Positions 54,027-64,000 of a stretch of 64,000 nucleotides of DNA are shown piece after piece. A program made the translations under genes and the position numbers. Position 1 is the first letter of the stretch. Every line of letters begins with the position of its first letter. The stretch is taken from the NCBI GenBank assembly GCA_949825045.1, contig OX463829.1, positions 27,956,715 to 28,020,714 on the forward strand, given 5' to 3'. The DNA is from Argyresthia goedartella (Eukaryota; Arthropoda; Insecta; Lepidoptera; Argyresthiidae). The notes below the pieces were generated by a model. That model ran no database searches, was not told the origin of the DNA, and worked only from the letters and a program-made list of their open reading frames with translations.

Positions 54027-56890
54027 CTAGTATGGAAGAGAAAGATAGTGTTCTTTTAAGCGAGTTTTAAAAATAGAAAGTGACGGGCTGTCTCTGATGG
54101 CGCTAGGAAGTTTGTTCCAGAGCCTGATAGCTTGTAGTCTGAACCCATGTTCATATGCGGCTGTATTGTGTTGCGGAGTTATAAGCAGTGATCGAGCGTG
54201 AGATCTCCGAGGCCTATCCGAGGACAAAAATTCAAAACGATCTCGTAAGAAGATAGGATAGCGAGGATTAAATAAGATGTTATAGAGGCAGATGAGGATA
54301 TGAGAATCCCGACGAAGACGGATAGGGAGCCACTTTAACTCCCTGCGATACTCCGAGACGTGGTCATACTTGTGCAGGCCGAAGACAAACCGAATCCCGA
54401 GGTTTTGAAGTCGCTCAAGTTTGTTCAGTTGCTCTTCATTCGCGCTCACCCAGCATACGTCAGCGTAATCGATCAGGGGAAGGAGAAGAGACTGGGCAAG
54501 CGTTATTTTTGTCTGACGAGGCAGGAAGTATTGTAGTCGTTTGAGGGAGTGAAAAGTGGCAAAGACTCGCCTACTGACCTCGCTGACATGCGCTGACCAG
54601 GAAAATTGGTTATCGAAGAAAACTCCTAGATTTTTGGCCTTAGTACTATATGAGATTATAGTTCCATCATAGGTTATAGGGGCAATGGACAGATTCTGTA
54701 ACAAGTTAAGGGAAAACCTGGAACCAATAATCAAAGCCTGGGACTTACTAGGGTTGACAAGTAGTCCAAAAGAAGTAGCCCAGTCCCTAATTCGCTCGTG
54801 ATCGGCATTTAACATTTCCACAGCAGACACCATATCACAGGGAGAAAAATGACGATAAATCTGGAGATCGTCTGCGTAAAGATGGTATGATGACGAGAGA
54901 GTATCCGAGACGGAATTTATGAAGACGGAGAAAAGAAGAGGAGAGAGAATACCACCCTGAGGGACCCCCGCAACGAGGTCACACCACTCCGTTGAAGTCA
55001 CCTCCGACCTAATACGTTGCTGGCGACCTCTCAGATAAGAGTCAAACCAGCAAGCAGAGACGGAGGACACATTCAAGGACTTCAGGGTCTCAACGAGGAT
55101 ATCGAAATCAACGCAGTTAAAGGCGCTGCTGAAGTCCAGCAGTGCAAGCACAGTGAGCTGTTTCTCGTCCATCGCATGCTGAATGTCATCGGTGACTTTA
55201 AGCAAGGCCGTGACAGTGCTATGACCGGGCCTAAAACCGGATTGCAGTTGATTCAGCAAGTTGTTTGAGCATAAGTAGGAGGATAACTGAGAATGGACAA
55301 TGGATTCAAGGACTTTGGATAGGATAGGCAGAATGGAAATTGGACGAAACTCTTTAAAAGAGGAGAGATTTGATGTTTTGGGTAATGGGATAACTAAGGC
55401 TTTTTTCCACACATTTGGGAAGGAACTATTGGAGAGAGAGAAGTTTATTATATGTGTGATAGCTGGAAGAAGCTCGTCAAGTACGTTGCTGATCATTTTG
55501 GAGCAGATATTATCGTCACCCACGGCTTTGGAGGAAATGGAGAGCACTGCTTTCTTAACCGCATCAATTCCGACAAGTCTGAAGTCAAATGGAGTGGAGG
55601 TGGGAGCAGACCTCGAGCGCAGGTGACACAGAGTGGCATTTTTTAAGGTGGGATCCATGACGACAGGGGGAGCTGAGAAAAAAATGATGAGACCGTTGAG
55701 ATCAACAATTCCAGCCGCTTGATCCTGAGACTTACCGACACCAAGCGTTCTAAGGAATTTCCATACTTGAGCAGGTGTGTATCTTTCGATACACTCAAAT
55801 ATATGACGGCGCTTGGCATCACGACACATGCGATTACAGCGGTTTCGGAGGCGTTTGAAAGTGGCAAGGTTCTCGGCTGTAGGCTCCTTTTTGTTCAGGC
55901 ATTTGGCTCTGTTCCTTTTAGCCATCAAACGTTTGACAACGTCGGTGAGCCAGGGTGCTGGAAGGTGTTTCACCTTAACCTTCTTGACCGGTGCATGCTT
56001 GTCAAATAGTCCCAGAATAATTGCGTTGAAGTGGTGGATCTTATCATCAACGGTCTCACTAGTGATAATAGGTGTCCAGTCAATCGACGCGGCATCTGAT
56101 TTAAGGGATGCAGAATCAATACCCTTGAAGCTACGAATGTAAATAAGTTTTGCATTGCTCTTGGGAGTCTTAATCTTATATGAGAGGTAAATCAGGTCAT
56201 GATAAGAAAAAGGAGAGTTAATTTGTCCATGTGTCGCAACTTTGTCCAAATTAGAAACTATCATGAGATCAAGAAGAGAGGGAGTGCAATGTGGTTGGAA
56301 ATGAGTAGCGTTGAGAGGAAGAATATGCATATTGAAAGAATTTACAATGGACTGTAATTTAGCAGAGCGGGAATCATTTTTAAGAAGACATGTATTAAAA
56401 TCGCCGAGAAATAGGGTATCATTATAAAGAGGAGTCAGCTCATTAAGCAAAGTCTCAAAAGAGTCAAAGTAATCAATACGAAGTGAGGGACTGTAGAGGA
56501 CTCCGAGCAGAACTTTACCATGGTGAAGACAGATTTCGAGGAAGAGATGTTCTGCTGATTCGGAGTACTCATTCGGGGAGGCACTTATAACTCTGCAAGG
56601 GATATCCGAGCGAAGGTAAATAGCTACGCCGCCATCCGCTTTCCCAACTCTGTCGTTCCGATAGAGCTGGTATCCAGGCAGCGAGAACATAGTGGATGGT
56701 AAAGTTGGCTTGAGAAAGGATTCAGATACAAGAATACCATCTACATGTTTGCTACTGAACGACTCGAGTAGGTCCGGATAACTGAAGTGAATGCTCTGGG
56801 CGTTAATATGAACAATATTAAAATTATTCCCCAGGCCCGCAAAGACAGACGTCAGTTCGACAAAGGTCTCTCCACAAAGGAGTTATCGCT
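54027..56890 (-). CDS. LINE C ORF2: endonuclease and reverse transcriptase, intact frame
   Basis: The first in-frame ATG is at 56690 (887 codons), but the frame is open from about 56890 and the real domain starts there: NFNIVHINAQSIHFSYPDLL. Endonuclease: VSESFLKPT, GGVAIYLR, LFLGDFNTCLL, SYHDLIYLSY (Tyr-His-Asp where Ser-Asp-His is usual). Linker FDKHAPVKKVKVKHLPAPWL. RT: VIPLPKTSNLSSFKEFRPIS, LQSGFRPGHSTVTALL, LLDFSSAFNCVDFDIL, VAGVPQGGILSPLLF, YHLYADDLQIYRH, AKNLGVFFDNQFSWSAHV, LKWLPIRLRRDSHIL and a C-terminal AIRLWNKLPSAIRDSPS. L2/Kiri/Crack-like in style. There are no internal stops, so it may be a recent or active lineage. An ATG start at 56690 would cut off the endonuclease N-terminus. 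Confidence 0.9.
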
Positions 56891-56962
56891 CTCCGCACTA
56901 ATATAGTCATCACTTGAAGAACATGAGAAGAAACTGTTATCAATATTACATAAACTATCCAT
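56852..56962 (-). CDS. 36-codon frame at the 5' end of LINE C
   Basis: MDSLCNIDNSFFSCSSSDDY through FVERPLSN, stop at 56852-56854. It overlaps the open part of ORF2 in another frame. It is either the true N-terminus of ORF2 separated by a one-base indel or frameshift, or a small upstream ORF. There is no other initiation codon for ORF2 before 56690. Confidence 0.4.
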   Translation of the reverse strand: MDSLCNIDNSFFSCSSSDDYISAESDNSFVERPLSN

Positions 56963-57532
56963 ACCAAATAAAATAAATATATATTAATAATATAATAAAT
57001 ATGCTAGAATGCGTTACCTAACACAAAATAAAACTACAACTACACTACTAAATAAATATTGACCTAGACCCTAACCACACAGGAGTGATGAAAGGAATCT
57101 GGTAAATAATAAGATCCCATAATATAAAACACAAAAGACAAAAACACACAGGGCAAAAGTCACGCACTTTTGTTTTGTAGACAGCGAGTCAAGATAAAAA
57201 ATAATAATATACAAATGTATAGGTTCGTAGACGATGCGGTTTGGCAGAAATCGGAACACAACTTTATATTTAAAAAGTGAGCCCAGGGTGACATTTCATG
57301 ACAGTGACAGATTGACAAATGCAAGGAAAAAAAATAGTAATTTATAGTCGGGCAAATGCAAAGAAGTTCGAAGAATAAATAAACCTACCTCCCAAAGCAT
57401 TGCACAAGAGAATTACCAGCATAGGACTTGTAAAATGAGGTCGTATCGCTGAATAACATGGCACGGCGAGCATCTGAAAACCACACTCCGGCTAACTAAC
57501 CCCACATCACCAATCACTTCGCAGCCCGACGT

Positions 57533-59453
57533 ATGTTGGGTTGCCCGCCAAATCCCAAACAAGCACAGAGGCGATCGGTAACACCACCGTCTCCGGTTGG
57601 GGGGCAACAAATTGTTGGGCCGCAAATTCCTAGCGAGGGCCCCCGGGGCCCCAATCTGCCTGTAACCGATCAGGTATGCAGCTATACGCCAGAGGGTCCC
57701 ATTGTACAAATGGCCCACGCGCCGGTTCCATTGCCACCCTACGACGCCCCGTAAAGGGGGGTGGGCGTGAATTCAACCGTGGCCGCTCCATGAGCGGGGG
57801 GGACATCACATGCGACCGACGAGGACGAGGCGACGAGCGGGGCAACAACTGAGGCGGCGTCCGAACCGCACCCGCATAGCTCGAAGGTGTCCCATGCCAC
57901 CCACCCGTTACGGCCTGCTCAACACACCCAATGTCCCGCTGAGTCGGATGCTGAGTCGCAATCGAAAACTCAAGGCCCCCCATGTGATGACCCTGAGTGC
58001 GGCCCTGTACCCCTGGGTGGCCGCGTGCTTGTGGCCCCATTGCCCGCTGAGTCGGATGCTGAGTCGCAACCGAAAACTCAGGGCCCCCCATGTGATGACC
58101 CTGAGTGCGGCCCTGCACCCTAGTACTGCCCTGTGCACGTGGGGACGTTGGCCCCTGAGTTGCGCTCCGAGTCGCAAACGAATTCTCAGGGCCCCTTGCC
58201 GTGTCACCCTGGGTACGGCCCTGTGGTGGCTGTTGGCCGGACCGGTTCATGCACAACAGATTGTTGTGGGCCCCACCACAATATCCGCACATTTGTGTGC
58301 GCGTGCAGTCCCTAGCCATGTGTGGCCCGAGGCACAGGAAACACCAGCCCCGCTGCTTGGCCATCTGGCGCCGTCCCTAAACCCTAAGTTCCCCGAACTT
58401 ATTGCAATTGGCCACAGCATGGCCAATCTGCCTACATCATGGGCAGGTCTTACAATGTGGGGTCAATGCACTCACAGTCCCATATGACTGCCGGTTGGTG
58501 CGGTCCTTCCTCGTCGGAGGGCCCCTACTCACAGCGCTCCCGGCAGCTCTCTGTGGCTCCGAAGGATGGGTGACCGTCAACCCCAAATTCTCTGCCCGTC
58601 GAGACTCCTCTTCCAAAAATCCGACCAAGTCGGAGAAGGCGGGCAGGTCCTCGGCCGACCTCCCGTGAGACTGTTCGAAACGAGTCTGCACGTCAGCGGG
58701 TAGGCGGGAAAGTACAATGTACAACAGTAAGTACGACCATTCACCAACCGGAAGTCCAAGATTCTCTAGAGCCTTGGTGTCGGACAACAATGGGTTCAAA
58801 ACCTCCGTCTGTATGGCCCCGACCTTGTTCACAACCAGGATGCTAAACAAACGGTTCAGTTGGGCATCGGCCAACCTCCGTTTGTTGTGGTAATGTCTGA
58901 CCAACAATTGCCTGGCCGTCTCATGGTTGCCCTCCGTAACTGTCAAATGAGCGACCAGCTCCCTAGGCTCACCCCTCAATGCTGCCACCAGCTGAGCCAT
59001 CTTGACAGACTTGGTAATGTCCGATCGCAAGTGCACCAAACTGTCGAACAGATTGATGAAGCTCATCCATTCACCGGACACGCCGTCAAAGGTAGGCATA
59101 GTTATCGCAGGTAACCTGGTCCCCGATCCCTGATGCGGCAGAGGTGCTTCAATGTCACCATCATGGCTGGACTCGCGCTGTCTACGTATGTCCGCAGCCT
59201 TCTGCGTGATAGCAGCTGCCATCTCCATACATTGGTCGACATCCCCTATCAACCGTGACAGCCTGTCAGGTGCACAACCATCAACTGATTCCGCCTGCGC
59301 GGACAATTCGAGCACCCTATTGTAACGTTCCTTAACGTCCATAGACCGCTCCAATACCACATCATGCCTATCTAAACGGTCTATCAGACCGTGTGCGGAG
59401 GAAAACCATCTGAGTTCCTTAGAAACACCCTTCTGGATTTCAGATAACAACAT
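57533..59453 (-). pseudogene. gag: BEL/Pao gag and protease leader of element 4
   Basis: Starts MLLSEIQKGVSKELRWF. Helical N-terminus to about residue 110, DUF1759 capsid-like domain (LPAITMPTFDGVSGEWMSFI, LVAALRGEPRELVAHL, TRFEQSHGRSAEDLPAF) to about residue 290. In-frame TGA at 58437-58439 (Trp expected), TAG at 58377-58379 and TAG at 57630-57632 break one continuous frame. Zinc knuckles: CKTCP then the stop then CRQIGHAVANC, CFLCLGPHMARDC, CGYCGGAHNNLLC. Three 36-residue tandem repeats follow (57900-58223). The frame ends VLVWDLAGNPTYV at LINE C. Confidence 0.9.
57900..58223 (-). repeat. Three tandem 108-bp (36-aa) repeats in gag of element 4
   Basis: Each starts QGRTQG and contains GPEFSVATQHPTQR or a variant. 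The second and third copies are very similar; the first is more diverged. They lie just after the zinc knuckles in a Pro/Gln/Gly-rich tract. Confidence 0.85.
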
Positions 59454-59973
59454 GATCGGAACGATACTTACTCACAATTTGCAGTAACTCAATTTTATTG
59501 GACCCTCCAGTTTATAACCCAAACGAGGGAACCCTAAACTATAACTTAAACAATGTTGTTTTCCTTAAACAATAGGAACCGAGTTTAATATCTATATAAA
59601 TTCTGTAAATAACAAGTTAGTTTCCCTTTATCATTATAACACACACAGATAGTCAATATTAGTTCAAGTTATAAATTGCTATAAACTGAAAACAATGTAA
59701 TAGCCTGCTATCAATAGATGTAACTACCTATGTTAACCAAAACATTCATTCAATAGCATTGCTAGACCACTAATAGATTCACTAACTAGTAATTCAATGC
59801 AAATTTCAATTCAATATCTGTCTGTCTACTACCAGCAATAGACTTAAAGCTTACAAATACTACCAATCTATGTGGATATAGGAACAACCAAGTGACCTAA
59901 CCGCCTATACCTACAGATTGATAGTCCCAAATCGTGCTTTCCTGGAGCCCTTGACGGCTGAAAATCTCAGGAA
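59454..59973 (-). other. Leader of element 4
   Basis: A+T-rich untranslated leader between primer site and gag start; no gene seen on either strand. Confidence 0.5.
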
Positions 59974-59991
59974 GCCACGCTCTAGCTACCA
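59974..59991 (-). promoter_or_regulatory. Putative primer-binding site of element 4
   Basis: TGGTAGCTAGAGCGTGGC begins three bases after the 5' LTR on the minus strand. I do not recognise the tRNA that would match. Confidence 0.45.
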
Positions 59992-59994
59992 AAG

Positions 59995-60539
59995 TGTTCA
60001 GGCTTCTCAGCACCTAATGACCTCGTAGGGGCCCATAGTTACGAGGTAGCGTGACGATCAGGTGCCAAGAAGTGATGAACGTCGGCGATTCACCGAGCTG
60101 AAGTTATGTGGGGTAGATCTAACCTGGTCTGTGCTTCAGTCCCGTCAACCTCCTGTCTCTCTGCAAGGCCCGGGCGCGCCCTAGGCTCTTCTTGGTAGAC
60201 AGGTTCTTCAGCCAACCAGGTATGACTGGCGGGCCAGCGTGGTGAGCACAGTGTCCAACACAGGTTATGTTTCTACTGGTAAATACAAATCGGGCACGAA
60301 AATCCGAACTTTATCTGGTTCGAGAGACTACGGCACACTCAGCTATATTAATAATCCTGAGGGAATCCCGAATACATTCCAGATGCCCTTTGATTTAATT
60401 TCAACAAGCTAATCAATACGCATTTACATTGCGGGCTTATTTCGTCTGTCAGTTGTCAAAACTGCCAGATTGACAGCTAACGTCAAATTAAAATGACCGT
60501 TCAGAAACCAGCGATCGAATATCGATTTGGAATCGAACA
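59995..60539 (-). repeat. 5' LTR of element 4
   Basis: 545 bp, partner of 47513-48058. The target duplication CTTGG follows at 60540-60544 on the plus strand. Confidence 0.93.
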
Positions 60540-60947
60540 CTTGGCATGGTGTGTTTCAATTGCTATTTTTATTTGTTTTTCTTCATTTACTGTTGTCTTT
60601 TCTTTGGTGGTTTTATTCACATTTACCTTGATATCTTCTTTTGCATTTACAGCGCGTCTTTCTTCAGTGTGCTTGTCTTGTTTATCGTGTGTTGAGAATT
60701 CTGTTTGAGACTTTTTGTTCACATATACCTTGACGTCTGCATTCGCAGTTGCAGTGCGCCCTTCTTCCGTGGGATTGTCTTGGTGATTGTGTCTTAAGGT
60801 TACTGTTTGAGACTCATTCTCATTCGCCGCGTTGTCATCAATAACTTTCATAAATTGGCATTGACAGTAAAAAAACGGAGGGTAGCTCGAACTAACGTCT
60901 TTTTTAAATCGTCCCAGTTTTTTGTGTGTTTTAATAGTAATTACCAA
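60540..60947 (-). pseudogene. LINE A ORF1, N-terminal part
   Basis: Minus-strand frame from ATG at 60947 (an internal MKVIDDNAANENES at about 60850 may be the true start). It contains two diverged 34-residue repeats (102-bp period, about 60613-60816): HNHQDNPTEEGRT against HDKQDKHTEERRA, then VKVYVNKK against IKVNVNKT. Charged and hydrophilic, with no known fold. It is cut at ETHHAK by element 4 and continues, with a frame change, at 47512. Confidence 0.6.
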
Positions 60948-60950
60948 GTT

Positions 60951-61331
60951 TCAGTCCCAACCAAACTCATAATCGAGTTATGTTACAAGTGAAGTTTGTG
61001 CAGAACCGTTATTAAGAAGAACATACATACAAATACTGTATAATCAGACTTTATATAGCACGACAGTTAACTACGCTGAGATTAAGTGTCGCCGCCCGCA
61101 TTACACGTTTAACGTCGACGCAAGCTGTAGCAACACTATTCACAGTGAGTCTGATGTTCCTAGGCATTCCTTTGCCCTGTGAACCTAAAAATATCATAGG
61201 TCATAGACAGCAGCGACATCTATCTGAGCCCAATGAAGCCACTATCGCAGCGCCATCTAGTAAACTTTGCCTACACCTCTTTACCAAGCCACTTACGATC
61301 TCGACCGACCGAGTCAATAGATCTAGCCATT
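60951..61331. other. Head-to-head 5' regions of LINE A and LINE D
   Basis: LINE A starts leftwards and LINE D rightwards from this 380-bp stretch. It contains TTTATATAGCACG (TATA-like) at about 61051 and no ORF I trust. A non-coding 5' UTR/promoter role is inferred for LINE D. Confidence 0.4.
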
Positions 61332-62124
61332 ATGAACAAGTGCGGTGGCTGTGGGAAGTTTATCTCACTTACGGCAGCAGGTGGCGCTGCCTGCTCCCAG
61401 TGTAAAAGCCATTTTCACAAGCAATGCGTATCCCTGAATGGGCCTGCCCCTGCCAACTGGATATGCCCATGCTGCCCAAAAAGGGCCGAGTAGTCACTGG
61501 CACCAATACTCCTGTAGGGAAATCAGCGAACCAACAGATAACCACGATGACACCACTGCAAAAAGACAATACTTGCGTCGACGGCACATCATCTCCAATC
61601 GGGAACAGTCCCTACACCCCCTTGACCACCACCAAATTACCAGCAACATCACTGGCCACAGCAGCACACGTCGGCAGCACAGCATCCTCGGCCGAAGGCA
61701 GTCGTCCACACAGCCCGACCTCTGAACACGAAAATGACAACAATGACGTGATGTCGGCTCTGCTAGCGGAAATCCGCCTGGTGAAGAAAATAGTATCGCA
61801 TTTGGGAGTAGAACTAGGCCCCGACGACATCGAGTTCGCACATCGTGTACAGCCGTTCCGCGCGCAAGCCGGCCAGCCGCGCGCGCTCGTCGTGCGCTTC
61901 AGGCAGCGACTGACGAAGGATATCGTGTAGCAGATCGTATACACATTAATGAGCACCTGACTTTGCAAAACAAGAAGCTTTTTAAACTTTGTAAAGTCAA
62001 AGCGAAGGAAATGTCGTATGTTTATACCTGGACAAAAAACTGTCGTATATATGTGCGGAAAGCCGAAAAAGCCCCCTACATACAAATATCCTCAGAAGCG
62101 GACTTGAAGAAAATTATAGCCTAA
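61332..62124 (+). pseudogene. LINE D ORF1: PHD finger and FP-like C-terminus, two frameshifts
   Basis: ATG at 61332 begins MNKCGGCGKF; the C4HC3 PHD-type zinc finger spans the first about 50 residues (CSQCKSHFHKQC, WICPCC). A frameshift near 61485 leads to a Thr/Ser-rich spacer and a coiled-coil-like ALLAEIRLVKKIVSHLGVEL. IEFAHRVQPFRAQAGQPRAL then VVRFRQRL (stop at 61930) is the start of the FP-like domain. A second shift, with some deleted sequence, precedes HINEHLTLQNKKLF, MSYVYTWTKNCRIYV and SSEADLKKIIA, its end at 62122-62124. PHD plus FP-type ORF1 is known in CR1-group LINEs. It should bind RNA for assembly; this copy is broken. Confidence 0.75.
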
Positions 62125-62451
62125 AGTTACTTGCTTATACCTGCACCAATAGGTCTCTCCTTGCCCCCATATATTTACCTAATATTAGTATCTGTTTAAT
62201 GAATGAATTCTCCGTCATATCATACCAACTACACGCTCACACACAAAAACACAATCACAAACACGCACTATACACATTCATTATGGTTACATCAGAGAGA
62301 TATCTTAGTACAACATTGAGACTCAACTGTACTGGCGCGCTGAGCCCTCGTTGTCGTTTCGTCCACTTACTCGATTATGACATGACTATTTTTATATGTT
62401 CTGACCATTATTATCGGCGAAATTATAAAAGGCAAAAATGATCATCTCAAA
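62125..62451 (+). other. Spacer between ORF1 and ORF2 of LINE D
   Basis: Non-coding, A+T-rich; short plus-strand frame at 62199-62441 has no motif. Confidence 0.4.
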
Positions 62452-64000
62452 ATGTTCTACCAGAACGTAAACGGACTACGGACTAAAACGACAACTTTTT
62501 ACAACAATGTTGCTGCCCTCGATTATGATCTTATTTTTATCACAGAGACCAAGCTTTGCGAGGGCTTTCTTAATGCAGAGTTTGCAAACCCCGACCATTA
62601 CAATATCTTCCGGCGTGACCGTGACTCGGAGACGGCTGGTGGCGGTATAATGGCGCTGTGTGCGCCGGCGCTCGGAGCCCGACCGCGGCCCGAGTGGGAA
62701 CGAGCCGACCACGAGTGTATCTGGCTAACAGTACCTAGGGCCGCGCTGGGCTCTGAGCGAGACTTGCACATAGCGCTCGTGTACCTACCGCCGGGCGAGG
62801 AGCTACCGCTTCGCGTACAATGCTTTATAGAGACGTTAACTGACGTAACTCAGAAGCATTTAGAAGACTACTTTATGGTGATTGGTGATTTTAATTTGTC
62901 TTGTATAAGATGGGATTCGGGCGCACCTGTCTGTATGAAAAAGGGTACCACCGAGTTTCAAAACTCAGCTATTAACATGACAAACATCATGGATTACCTA
63001 GGCTTCAAACAACACAATACATTGAAAAACATCTGCGACAATATTTTAGACTTAGTGTATACAAACTTTTCCATTAACGTACAAAAGGCCACATCCTCGG
63101 TTGTCAACGAAGATCGTTTTCATACTTCGCTTGAACTTGGAACTTTTGACCTAAGTATAAAAAACATACCCTGCACCAGGCGCCTTCGATATCAGTATCG
63201 TAAGGGTAACTACGAGGCTATAAGTGAACATCTCACTGGATTAGATTGGTCGATTCTGGGTAATGGTTCAGTCGATGATGCGGTCGGTATACTCACAGCA
63301 AACATCAAGGAAGCTATTGAGAAATTTGTGCCTAAACTGACTACCTGCGGTTCCCGTCAGTATCCGTTGTGGTACAGTCGCTCCCTCATAAACATAATTA
63401 AGGAGAAGGACAAATGTCACAAAACGTGGAAAAAACACAAAAACCCAGTTGACTATCGCACATTTGCTCTTCTCCGAAGTAGATGTAAGACTGTGCAAGA
63501 TGGATGTTACCGGGATTATATGAGATTGGCACAGGATGGAATCGAGAGAAACCCAAAGCTCCTATTGTCATATGTGAAGTCTAAAAGGAAGGATGGCATC
63601 GGTTATCCTAATAACATGACATATGGCTCTAGGAAGCTAAAGACTGAAAAGGAAACTTGTGACGCTTTCAACTCATTTTTCAGTGGTATGTTTAGGTTAC
63701 CAGCCAGCTCATATCCACATGCTGAGCTGCCGGAACCTTCATGCCGGCAAATTGCAAGTGGCATTACCGTCTCTGAGCAGTATATCTTGAAACTGTTGCG
63801 TAATCTTGATAATAGTAAGGGCCCTGGCAGTGACGGTATTCCACCACTTCTTGTATCTCGATGCGCTGGATGTCTTGCCACACCTGTGTCTCTAGTTTTT
63901 AATAGATCGTTTCACGAGGGTACTTTTCCAGATCTGTGGAAGTACGCGCGCATTGTGGCAGTCCACAAAAAAGGTTCCAAGTTGCCGGTTGAGAACTATA
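62452..64000 (+). CDS. LINE D ORF2, endonuclease and start of RT, runs off the right edge
   Basis: ATG at 62452 begins MFYQNVNGLRTKTTTFYNNV. Endonuclease: LIFITETKLCEGF, GGGIMALCAPA, MVIGDFNLSCIRW, VVNEDRFHTSLEL (Glu-Asp then His in place of Ser-Asp-His). The linker has WYSRSLINIIKEKDKCHKTW and FALLRSRCK. RT fingers begin near 63790: LLRNLDNSKGPGSDGIPPLL, FHEGTFPDLWKYARIVAVHK. Read codon by codon, the frame has no stop in 516 codons to base 64000. CR1-group by layout. Palm motifs would lie to the right of the window. Confidence 0.9.
   Translation, partial: MFYQNVNGLRTKTTTFYNNVAALDYDLIFITETKLCEGFLNAEFANPDHYNIFRRDRDSETAGGGIMALCAPALGARPRPEWERADHECIWLTVPRAALGSERDLHIALVYLPPGEELPLRVQCFIETLTDVTQKHLEDYFMVIGDFNLSCIRWDSGAPVCMKKGTTEFQNSAINMTNIMDYLGFKQHNTLKNICDNILDLVYTNFSINVQKATSSVVNEDRFHTSLELGTFDLSIKNIPCTRRLRYQYRKGNYEAISEHLTGLDWSILGNGSVDDAVGILTANIKEAIEKFVPKLTTCGSRQYPLWYSRSLINIIKEKDKCHKTWKKHKNPVDYRTFALLRSRCKTVQDGCYRDYMRLAQDGIERNPKLLLSYVKSKRKDGIGYPNNMTYGSRKLKTEKETCDAFNSFFSGMFRLPASSYPHAELPEPSCRQIASGITVSEQYILKLLRNLDNSKGPGSDGIPPLLVSRCAGCLATPVSLVFNRSFHEGTFPDLWKYARIVAVHKKGSKLPVENY

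Larger units (their letters stand above)
53752..57528 (-). mobile_element. LINE C: near full-length LINE in element 4
   Basis: 3.8-kb minus-strand LINE. ACGTA flanks it at 53747-53751 and 57529-57533, and removing it joins NPTYV to RALLDSGAQ in the BEL frame. The 5' UTR is about 560 bp (57528-56963), followed by a 36-codon frame and ORF2. The 3' UTR is 53752-54026 with a TGCAATAAAGTATAAAG end. Confidence 0.92.
47513..60539 (-). mobile_element. BEL/Pao LTR retrotransposon (element 4) carrying two nested LINEs
   Basis: Minus-strand element flanked by CTTGG at 47508-47512 and 60540-60544. LTRs of about 546 bp differ at roughly a dozen positions. Without LINE B and LINE C the element would be about 7.4 kb. 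Its gag-pol is essentially one frame with a few nonsense changes; both LINE insertions interrupt that frame and it resumes cleanly on the other side. Confidence 0.93.
43090..60950 (-). mobile_element. LINE A: interrupted host LINE of the nested stack
   Basis: One minus-strand LINE spread over four blocks: ORF1 start at 60540-60947, ORF1 middle at about 47060-47512, ORF1 end at about 45890-46170, ORF2 at about 43090-45890. It is cut by element 4 (47513-60539, TSD CTTGG) and by LINE E (about 46175-47055). The two sides of each cut read as parts of one protein type, which supports a single original insertion. Confidence 0.75.

Noticed and set aside
61332..61493. PHD-finger chromatin protein
   Set aside because: The finger is short, followed by an FP-like domain and a LINE ORF2, which fits LINE ORF1.

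Overview
The window looks like gene-poor, repeat-dense chromatin from an insect, most likely a moth or butterfly. Three things point there: many BEL/Pao LTR retrotransposons, a tRNA-headed SINE whose tail matches a short-interspersed family I recall from Lepidoptera, and short dispersed blocks I recall as lepidopteran repeats. I found no host protein-coding gene, rRNA, tRNA gene or CRISPR array that I could defend. Nearly all coding potential belongs to transposable elements. Species and family names cannot be settled from sequence alone.

Layout, left to right. 1-2596: minus-strand LINE, ORF2 endonuclease plus an ORF1 with a baculovirus-FP-like C-terminus, broken by stops. 2631-3277: MITE with long terminal inverted repeats. 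4777-5200: LINE reverse-transcriptase (RT) scrap. 5280-5830: diverged tandem repeats. 6325-13356: old BEL/Pao element with an env-like remnant, LTRs and target-site duplication (TSD) ATGTA. 13560-13813: LINE 3' remnant, into which a very young BEL/Pao element (13819-21199, TSD GTCGT) inserted. That young element has a 1678-codon gag-pol frame but carries a 592-bp inverted copy of its own RT region. 21648-24653: a roughly 3-kb unclassified structure with arrays of one octamer in mirror orientation. 25070-27400: minus-strand LINE. 27440-27857: SINE and a 140-bp MITE. 27870-28870: satellite-like units switching to inverted orientation. 28871-31817: BEL fragment. 31918-34600: degenerate Helitron with twin hairpins.

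34687-43032: third full-length BEL element (TSD CAGCT), split by a 1.4-kb retroposon with one intact 402-codon ORF1-like frame. 43090-60950 is a nested stack on the minus strand: a LINE with an esterase-like ORF1 was split by a fourth BEL element (47513-60539, TSD CTTGG), which was itself hit by two LINEs (48375-50251, and 53752-57528 with TSD ACGTA). A further LINE fragment (about 46175-47055) sits in the same ORF1. 61000-64000: plus-strand LINE whose ORF2 is open to the window edge.

How the parts work together: each BEL unit follows LTR, primer-binding site, gag (DUF1759 and zinc knuckles), aspartic protease, RT, RNase H, integrase, LTR. Each LINE follows ORF1, endonuclease, RT, simple-repeat tail. 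LTR pairs, TSDs and the coding frames that resume across insertions give a relative order of events.
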